Assembly: GCA_002773975.1 (NCBI GenBank)
Contig: PEZR01000029.1
Coordinates: forward strand, 1 to 6,834
DNA length: 6,834 bases
DNA from: Bdellovibrio sp. CG10_big_fil_rev_8_21_14_0_10_47_8
Lineage (GTDB): Bacteria > Bdellovibrionota > Bdellovibrionia > Bdellovibrionales > Bdellovibrionaceae
Direction: 5' to 3'
This document shows, in pieces, positions 3,588 to 6,834 of this stretch. The notes below the pieces were generated by a model. That model ran no database searches. It was not told the origin of the DNA and saw only the letters and a list, made by a program, of their open reading frames with translations. The position numbers were made by a program, and so were the translations under genes. Each line of letters starts with the position of its first letter. Position 1 is the stretch's first letter.

Positions 3588-3655
3588 AGAAACCGAATGC
3601 GTGTCGAAACTCGCCCGGAGAGGTCCGGTCGTCTAACAGATAAGACTTGGTTTCT
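3588..3655 (+). ncRNA. Second permuted-tRNA-like RNA, degenerate
   Basis: It has the same order of parts as the element at 2072-2155. Anticodon-stem strand AGAAACC (3588-3594) pairs with GGTTTCT at the far end (3649-3655), 7 of 7. Then GAAT, a T-arm GCGTG-TCGAAA-CTCGC with a 6-nt loop and one mismatch, an acceptor hairpin reduced to CCGGA-GAGG-TCCGG (3615-3628), TC, D-arm GTCT-AACAGATA-AGAC (3631-3646) and two linker bases. GGTCGTCTAA and AAGAC are shared with the first element, and both have the same two-base linker before the anticodon stem. It ends 4 nt before the next tRNA. The rest of the 3539-3659 spacer holds hairpins GTCTG/CAGAC (3541-3554) and CCGT/ACGG (3560-3572). Confidence 0.45.
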
Positions 3656-3659
3656 ATTT

Positions 3660-3744
3660 GGGGAGGTAGCTCAGTGGTTAGAGCGCCATGGTTTCCTTAA
3701 AAAGAAATCACTGGAGGTCGGTGGTTCGAGTCCACCCCTCCCCC
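3660..3744 (+). tRNA. tRNA-like gene with a 10-bp anticodon stem
   Basis: Acceptor GGGGAGG (3660-3666) with CCTCCCC (3737-3743), D-stem GCTC/GAGC, 5-nt variable loop AGGTC and T-arm GGTGG-TTCGAGT-CCACC are orthodox. The discriminator is C3744. The anticodon arm is 29 nt instead of 17: CCATGGTTTC (3686-3695) pairs with 3704-3714, giving ten pairs, one of them G-T, with a bulged C3711. The 8-nt loop CTTAAAAA would offer TAA (Leu) at 3698-3700 after U33. It may be a pseudogene, a decoy or a tRNA mimic. Confidence 0.65.
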
Positions 3745-3747
3745 TTT

Positions 3748-3896
3748 GGGAGCATAGTTCAATCGAAAGCAACTTGGGGCTGATCACCTCAGCTTGTGAC
3801 TAGAAGGGTCAAATCGACTCGGCAGAACGTCCTTCGTGATCTTAATGCTAGCCTTGATCGCGGGGGAAAACGAAGGTTCAAACCCTTCTGCTCCTA
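3748..3896 (+). tRNA. tRNA-Ile(GAT)-like gene with an 80-nt variable region
   Basis: Acceptor GGGAGCA (3748-3754) matches TGCTCCT (3889-3895) over 7 bp with A3896, and the T-arm GAAGG-TTCAAAC-CCTTC (3872-3888) is perfect. A D-arm (GTT/AAC, loop without GG) and an anticodon arm TGGGG-CTGATCA-CCTCA (3775-3791, anticodon GAT at 3782-3784) follow the acceptor. Then 80 nt replace the usual 5-nt variable loop. The insert contains GAAGG-T-CAAA-C-like sequence (3804-3813) resembling the start of the real T-arm, and a 7-bp hairpin CGTGATC/GATCGCG (3835-3862). It is only 3 nt after the preceding tRNA-like gene. Confidence 0.55.
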
Positions 3897-3902
3897 CTTT
3901 TT

Positions 3903-3987
3903 GGACAGGTAGTTTAGATGACTAGAACAGACCAAGGGTCTTCAAAGGGCCAGGGGTAAAACGGTGGTTAAAGTCCACCCCTGTCCA
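3903..3987 (+). tRNA. tRNA-like gene, possible anticodon CAA (Leu)
   Basis: Acceptor GGACAGG (3903-3909) with CCTGTCC (3980-3986), A3987, followed by CCA, the only one encoded in the array and possibly by chance. T-stem GGTGG/CCACC is perfect but the loop is TTAAAGT, with A at the invariant C56. The D-arm is GTTT/GAAC. The best anticodon hairpin is GGTC-TTCAAAG-GGCC (anticodon CAA at 3943-3945), but it sits 7 nt beyond the D-arm, and an alternative AGACC-AAG-GGTCT triloop (3929-3941) competes. GGGGTAAAAC before the T-stem resembles GGGGGAAAAC at the same place in the preceding gene. Confidence 0.5.
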
Positions 3988-3997
3988 CCAAACTTTC

Positions 3998-4088
3998 GGG
4001 TGGCGGATGTAAGGCACAACTGGTGATGTGCGTGTGGCTGTAGACCACATCCTATAGACGGCTAGGGGTTCGAATCCTCCCCCACCCA
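3998..4088 (+). tRNA. tRNA-Tyr(GTA)-like gene with extra bases before the D-arm
   Basis: Anticodon stem TGTGG/CCACA with loop CTGTAGA gives GTA (4040-4042). Acceptor GGGTGG (3998-4003) with CCACCC (4082-4087), the seventh pair being C-C; A4088. T-loop TTCGAAT is on a stem with four good pairs. D-stem GCAC/GTGC (4014-4017, 4028-4031), but nine bases instead of two separate acceptor and D-stem. CGGATG (4004-4009) could alternatively pair with CATCCG (4087-4092). Second GTA anticodon in the array and its last member. Confidence 0.65.
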
Positions 4089-4117
4089 TCCGGTTACAAT
4101 GGGGCCGAGCGATGCCG

Positions 4118-4183
4118 AAACGATTACACTGGTGCCAAAACGATTACGAATCGGGCATGTCGTGCTAAAACGATTACGAATCG
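4118..4183 (+). repeat. Three AAACGATTAC repeats, two with an internal dyad
   Basis: AAACGATTAC occurs at 4118-4127, 4138-4147 and 4168-4177, spaced 20 and 30 nt. Copies two and three continue as GAATCGG, so that CGATT and AATCG form a small inverted repeat around ACG (4141-4153 and 4171-4183). A looser relative, CGGTTACAATGG, lies at 4091-4102. They fill the gap between the last tRNA and the next gene. They could be operators or part of a replication element; no promoter boxes were found. The repeats are too short and irregular for CRISPR. Confidence 0.6.
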
Positions 4184-4241
4184 GAGAATTGGTGGATAGC
4201 ATGTTGGTTATTGAGATGCGGTGGGACTGAAAGGAAAAGCA

Positions 4242-4526
4242 ATGGCGACTGAAACATTGGATGATTTCCTCAGAACAAGAAAGCTAGGCCCGTATGCTGC
4301 ATCTCCGACTAAAGAAAGTAAGCCGTATGACGATCCTGATGATTGGAGAGTTCAGATTCTCAGGGAGATGACGCCAGAAGCTGAGAAGCCCTTTAATTTC
4401 CTGGTGGGACAAGTCATGAAAGCCGCCAAAGGACAGGCCGATCCTAAAATGGTTAGATTTCTTTTGGTAGACATGATTTATGGCCCCACCGTCAACAGAG
4501 TGGTTGAAATGATTGAAAAAGAATAG
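4242..4526 (+). CDS. Hypothetical protein, 94 residues
   Basis: The ATG at 4242 is chosen because AAAGGA (4230-4235) precedes it at good spacing; the frame is open back to a GTG at 4221 that has no ribosome binding site. The protein is soluble and charged: an acidic start (MATETLDDFL), a proline- and lysine-containing linker (residues 17-31), then a helical C-terminal half with alternating hydrophobics ending MIEKE. No signal peptide or membrane segment. Family not recognised. Its TAG forms part of the Shine-Dalgarno of the next gene (TAGGAG), so the two are translationally coupled. Confidence 0.75.
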   Translation: MATETLDDFLRTRKLGPYAASPTKESKPYDDPDDWRVQILREMTPEAEKPFNFLVGQVMKAAKGQADPKMVRFLLVDMIYGPTVNRVVEMIEKE

Positions 4527-4535
4527 GAGCACCGA

Positions 4536-5009
4536 ATGAAGATCTATCTGACGTTGCACTGCGAAGAACAAGACCTGGAAGGCCATGACATCTTCACGGT
4601 CAAGCTGCTCAATGCTGAGGGGACAGAGATTCCCTGCACTATTGAGCACAGTGCCTTTGAATATGTCGAAGATCCGGCCGAACCTGAGCCTGATCCAGAA
4701 CCGAAAACGGAAGTGAAAGGCTGGTCAAATCTTGATACCGTCGAAAAGGTTGTCGCAGATCTTGAAGCCACTCTTATAGAAGACGACCTCAAAGCTTTGC
4801 GAAGAATGGAAGAGAAGGACCTTATGGGTTTACACTTTTCTTTGGGAATGTTCATTCGGAACCATTACGGTCTATGGGGGGATAACAAGGCTTTAAAAGA
4901 AGACTGTAATGCGATCATGGCCACAGAAAAGGATCCAGACTTGGGACATCCAGATGGAATGTCTACCATTATCATGAAAAGGTTGCACAAGAAGCTATTG
5001 GAAAAATAA
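4536..5009 (+). CDS. Probable DUF6794-domain protein
   Basis: 157 residues from an ATG preceded by TAGGAG (4524-4529). The N-terminal part (1-45) looks like a beta-rich unit. Residues about 46-60 are an acidic proline-rich linker (EDPAEPEPDPEPK). The C-terminal part carries DLMGLHFSLGMFIRNHYGLW and later HPDGMSTIIMKRLHKKL, the pattern I associate from memory with the DUF6794 family, whose function is unknown. No catalytic site, membrane segment or signal peptide is visible. It forms a two-gene unit with the 94-residue protein and is followed after 6 nt by a tRNA. Confidence 0.75.
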   Translation: MKIYLTLHCEEQDLEGHDIFTVKLLNAEGTEIPCTIEHSAFEYVEDPAEPEPDPEPKTEVKGWSNLDTVEKVVADLEATLIEDDLKALRRMEEKDLMGLHFSLGMFIRNHYGLWGDNKALKEDCNAIMATEKDPDLGHPDGMSTIIMKRLHKKLLEK

Positions 5010-5015
5010 AGGTTT

Positions 5016-5104
5016 GCCGGGGTAGCTCAATAGGTAGAGTCGCGGATTTATAACCCGTAAGCCCAGATTAGGCGTGGATCCGAGTTCGAGTCTCGGCCCC
5101 GGTA
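5016..5104 (+). tRNA. tRNA-Ile(TAT) with an enlarged variable region
   Basis: Acceptor GCCGGGG (5016-5022) with CCCCGGT (5097-5103), A5104; class I style D-arm (GCTC/GAGT); T-arm CCGAG-TTCGAGT-CTCGG. The anticodon arm GCGGA-TTTATAA-CCCGT has four pairs and an A-C at 31-39; the anticodon TAT (5049-5051) has U33. Shifting by one to read the suppressor TTA leaves two mismatches. The 21-nt variable region (5059-5079) includes GCC/GGC around CAGATTA, again too long for an isoleucine tRNA. It would read AUA directly, without the lysidine-modified CAU tRNA most bacteria use. Confidence 0.8.
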
Positions 5105-5120
5105 TTTTGAGAGAAACAAA

Positions 5121-5360
5121 ATGGCATATCTAGTTATAGCTGAGAAATCAGAAAAAGAATATGGATATGGCGGCTGGACCGGCAGAGACATAACTTACAC
5201 AAAGATGGAAGAGTTCTCGACGGCCGAGGAGCTTCAAGATTTCTTGGCTCAAGTAGCTCTCTATAAACGCGGCAAGAGGATCATAACTCGTGGCCCAAAC
5301 AAAGGCAACGAAAGAGATATGACTTGGCAGGAAAAGAAAGATTCGACCATTATGACGTAG
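5121..5360 (+). CDS. Hypothetical protein, 79 residues
   Basis: The ATG at 5121 is 16 nt after the tRNA. The only ribosome binding candidate is a weak GAGAG (5109-5113). The protein opens MAYLVIAEKSEKEYGYGGWT, includes an acidic helix (EEFSTAEELQDFLAQVALY, about 30-48) and ends with a basic, polar tail rich in K, R, G and N. Length and style fit the many anonymous small proteins of large phages. Family not recognised. The spacer after it (5361-5421) holds no gene. Confidence 0.65.
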   Translation: MAYLVIAEKSEKEYGYGGWTGRDITYTKMEEFSTAEELQDFLAQVALYKRGKRIITRGPNKGNERDMTWQEKKDSTIMT

Positions 5361-5421
5361 AGGTGCTCGACATTTACGAAATCGTTTGAGCCGTCAGCCA
5401 GGAAGAATTTCTCCCAGGATC

Positions 5422-5450
5422 TTGACAAAGCGGCTTCGCCGTGGTATAAT
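5422..5450 (+). promoter_or_regulatory. Sigma-70 type promoter P3, driving the second tRNA cluster
   Basis: TTGACA (5422-5427), 17-nt spacer and TATAAT (5445-5450), the third perfect consensus in the window. The spacer contains a small CGGC-TTCG-CCG-like hairpin. The start near 5457 is about 7 nt before tRNA-Leu(TAG), mirroring the arrangement at 528-569. It would also transcribe the third endonuclease gene and tRNA-Leu(CAA). Confidence 0.9.
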
Positions 5451-5463
5451 TGAAGAACAGCTT

Positions 5464-5548
5464 GGGTGAGTGGCGAAATGGTAAACGCACCAGATTTAGG
5501 ATCTGGCGGGTCGAGAGGCCCTTGGAGGTTCGAGTCCTCTCTCGCCTA
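5464..5548 (+). tRNA. tRNA-Leu(TAG)
   Basis: Class II: acceptor GGGTGAG (5464-5470) with CTCGCCT (5541-5547), A5548; anticodon stem CCAGA/TCTGG perfect; loop TTTAGGA, anticodon TAG (5497-5499); variable arm GGGTC-GAGA-GGCCC; T-arm GGAGG-TTCGAGT-CCTCT. Decodes CUA and CUG. CCA not encoded. Its D-arm (GCGAAATGGTAAACGC) is closely related to that of Leu(GAG) at 3034 and to the broken half tRNA that follows. Confidence 0.94.
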
Positions 5549-5552
5549 CTTT

Positions 5553-5580
5553 GGGGAAGTGGTGAAACGGTAAACGCACA
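5553..5580 (+). pseudogene. Truncated 5' tRNA-Leu half upstream of the third endonuclease
   Basis: Acceptor strand GGGGAAG (5553-5559), T8-G9 and a Leu-type D-arm (GTG...CGC, loop AAACGGTAAA) are intact, then the sequence departs at CACA followed by AGAAGGAAT (5581-5589). The acceptor strand is identical to that of the complete tRNA-Leu(CAA) at 6256, directly after the endonuclease, but the D-arms differ. The simplest reading is that the endonuclease element arrived with a new 5' half that now completes the tRNA, leaving the original 5' half stranded here. Confidence 0.7.
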
Positions 5581-5597
5581 AGAAGGAATCTCCACAA

Positions 5598-5633
5598 TCA
5601 TCGAAGAATATAGATAATGGAGGTCTTTGATGA
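5598..5633 (+). promoter_or_regulatory. Hairpin burying the start codon of the third endonuclease
   Basis: TCATCGAAGA (5598-5607) pairs with TCTTTGATGA (5624-5633) over ten positions, one of them G-T. The right arm includes the ATG at 5630. The Shine-Dalgarno GGAGG (5619-5623) lies in the 16-nt loop; a competing CTCCA/TGGAG pairing (5590-5594 with 5618-5622) would cover it instead. Third case in this window of an endonuclease gene with an occluded start. Confidence 0.7.
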
Positions 5634-6277
5634 AGAAAAGATGGAGCAGGGATCTTCTTGAGAAAGAAGTCCCGAATAGTTCGAGTTGGAAGAGCCTGTC
5701 GGAAAGATTGGGATTAGCAGCTAGCAGTGCCAATTATAAGAGGCTCCAAAAAGAGTGTGAGATTATTGCATTAGATACCTCACACTTTTGGAAAGGCAGA
5801 GAGAAGAGGTATAGCAAGAAGCAGCTTGCCATCGCCGTAAAGGAATCAAGGTCTTATCGGGAAACACTTCTGACTTTAGGACTAAATGGATGCGGCAGTG
5901 CCCATGAAGCCTTAAAGAGGGCAATTGAAGAGTGTGGGCTAGACACCTCACATTTTTCAGGGCAAGGATGGAACAAAGGAAATAGTCCTTCCATCAAGAT
6001 GCCGATGACCGACATATTGGTAAAGGATAGCACCTATATCAACACTTATTCTCTGAAGAATAGATTATTCAGAGAGGGATTAAAAGACAAAACTTGTGAA
6101 GAATGTGGAAAAAGAGAATGGCAGGGAGGTGAGATACCCTTACAACTTCACCACATCAACGGAGATAAAAGAGACAATAGGATAGAAAATCTCAATATTT
6201 TGTGCCCAAACTGTCATGCACAAACAAAAAACTGGACAGGTAAGAATAAAAAATCGGGGAAGTGTCGGAATTGGTAG
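5630..6277 (+). CDS. HNH homing endonuclease with duplicated N-terminal HTH-like domain
   Basis: 215 residues. The ATG at 5630 follows GGAGG at 6 nt. Two copies of an HTH-like unit precede the nuclease: residues 27-53 and 83-109 both start LGL, share S-A and L-K/Q positions and end LDTSHF. The C-terminal HNH domain has C156xxC159, PLQLHHINGDKRDNRIENL (170-188) with H174, H175 and N177, and LCPNCHAQT with C192, C195 and H196. This is the widespread phage HNH type and a different lineage from the endonucleases at 1338 and 2307. The last 22 bases overlap the tRNA-Leu at 6256: the final codons (SGKCRNW) are tRNA acceptor and D-arm sequence, and the TAG stop is part of the D-loop GGTAG. It is a predicted site-specific DNase for homing; the overlap suggests the tRNA-Leu locus is its target. 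Confidence 0.92.
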   Translation: MKKRWSRDLLEKEVPNSSSWKSLSERLGLAASSANYKRLQKECEIIALDTSHFWKGREKRYSKKQLAIAVKESRSYRETLLTLGLNGCGSAHEALKRAIEECGLDTSHFSGQGWNKGNSPSIKMPMTDILVKDSTYINTYSLKNRLFREGLKDKTCEECGKREWQGGEIPLQLHHINGDKRDNRIENLNILCPNCHAQTKNWTGKNKKSGKCRNW

Positions 6278-6341
6278 ACGAGGCACACTCAAAATGTGTT
6301 GTCGCGAGAGCGGCGTGTGGGGTCGAATCCCTCCTTCCCTA
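6256..6341 (+). tRNA. tRNA-Leu(CAA), overlapping the endonuclease 3' end
   Basis: Class II: acceptor GGGGAAG (6256-6262) with CTTCCCT (6334-6340), A6341; D-stem TCG/CGA; anticodon stem GCACA/TGTGT; loop CTCAAAA, anticodon CAA (6290-6292); variable arm GTCGC-GAGA-GCGGC. The T-arm is slightly off: stem GTGGG/CCCTC with a T-T mismatch and loop GTCGAAT, with G at position 54. Decodes UUG. Its 5' end encodes the C-terminus of the endonuclease, so its RNase P maturation would cut the endonuclease mRNA. Confidence 0.88.
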
Positions 6342-6366
6342 CTTTTGTCTGAAAGGAAAAACCGAG

Positions 6367-6834
6367 ATGGCTATTGAAAGCAGGACTGCAATCGTTCACT
6401 ATGCTTCGGATGGAAAGGGCTTTCTGGACTTGCCTGAAGCCGAAGAGCATGAGGCAGAGTTGAGTCGGGGCATCGGGGCTCTTTCCGAGAGGGACAAGCT
6501 GAGAGTCTATCGTGAGGTTTGCCTGGACTATGATTACGATATGGCCGAAGACATTGATCTCATTAGAGAAGAGGCATGTCAGCGGGCATTGGGAGATAGT
6601 TTTGAGCCACCCAAGAGATACCTCAGCCTTGATGGAGATGGAGGTTTTGAGACAGAAGAAGACCTGATCGAGGCTGTGGCTGGGAAAGGCAGAAAGGGCC
6701 TCCAAGAACTATCTCAATATGACATCGAAGAGATCCTGGAAAGCTTCGTTGATCTAGATGGCCCAGGAGATAGTTGGATGGATCCGCTAGAGTGGGAAGT
6801 CCAGGTCTCATTTGATGTGAGACGAAAGCAGTAG
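6367..6834 (+). CDS. Acidic hypothetical protein, 155 residues
   Basis: The ATG at 6367 is preceded by AAAGGA (6352-6357). The frame is open back into the tRNA, but no better start exists. It ends in TAG at 6832-6834, the last bases of the window. The protein is strongly acidic (runs such as EAEEHEAEL, YDYDMAEDIDL and FVDLDGPGDSW), with no cysteine pairs, signal peptide or membrane segment. Family not recognised; DNA mimicry or interaction with a basic partner would be speculation. The 25-nt gap to the tRNA contains only the ribosome binding site. Confidence 0.7.
   Translation: MAIESRTAIVHYASDGKGFLDLPEAEEHEAELSRGIGALSERDKLRVYREVCLDYDYDMAEDIDLIREEACQRALGDSFEPPKRYLSLDGDGGFETEEDLIEAVAGKGRKGLQELSQYDIEEILESFVDLDGPGDSWMDPLEWEVQVSFDVRRKQ

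Noticed and set aside
3988..3990. Encoded CCA tail on the tRNA-like gene at 3903
   Set aside because: It is the only one in the array and is probably chance; the other tRNAs continue into non-CCA sequence.
4004..4092. Alternative acceptor CGGATG/CATCCG for the Tyr-like tRNA
   Set aside because: It would leave no room for the TTCGAAT T-loop at the correct distance; GGGTGG/CCACCC fits the T-arm.
4118..4183. CRISPR array
   Set aside because: Repeat units are only 10 nt with unequal spacing and no spacer-like unique segments of constant length.

Overview
The window looks like part of the genome of a large tailed bacteriophage. It holds a dense plus-strand tRNA array, free-standing HNH homing endonuclease genes and short anonymous acidic ORFs with good Shine-Dalgarno sequences. 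Three promoters have exact bacterial sigma-70 consensus boxes (TTGACA, 17 nt, TATAAT). I see no credible minus-strand gene. The host cannot be named; almost none of the tRNAs encode CCA, so a host CCA-adding enzyme is implied.

Layout. 1-316: the 3' end of an unidentified gene. 313-556: two consensus promoters, the second ending about 12 nt before the first tRNA. 569-4088: the main tRNA array, with fourteen tRNA or tRNA-like genes, two HNH endonuclease genes, one 28-residue membrane peptide gene and several structured spacers. 4089-4241: a spacer with AAACGATTAC repeats. 4242-5360: three hypothetical proteins (one probably DUF6794) with a tRNA between the second and third. 5422-6341: a third consensus promoter, a tRNA-Leu, a broken 5' tRNA half, a third HNH endonuclease and another tRNA-Leu. 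6367-6834: an acidic hypothetical protein.

The RNA content is the unusual part. (i) A tRNA-Lys(CTT) gene is split in its anticodon by a compact 185-nt group I intron whose P1, P2, P3, P4, P6, P7, P8 and P9 helices can all be drawn. (ii) The spacer at 781-975 contains the conserved core of the 23S rRNA GTPase-associated centre (L11 site, helices 42-44) with about 130 nt inserted at its junction. (iii) The spacer at 2072-2155 folds as a circularly permuted tRNA whose ends lie in the anticodon loop and coincide with the processing sites of its two neighbours; a more degenerate relative lies at 3588-3655. (iv) Several tRNAs have aberrant bodies: long variable arms on Lys- and Ile-anticodon tRNAs, C33, a 10-bp anticodon stem, and an 80-nt variable region. 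(v) Seven anticodons occur twice.

The three endonuclease genes share one design feature: each start codon lies in the stem of a hairpin, and in two of them the Shine-Dalgarno is in the stem as well. Two of them sit directly behind a truncated 5' tRNA half at the same junction word, AGAAGGAAT, 49-50 nt before the start codon. The likely picture is a phage translation and anti-defence RNA island repeatedly invaded by tRNA-targeting homing endonucleases. Functions for the rRNA-like and permuted RNAs are inference only.
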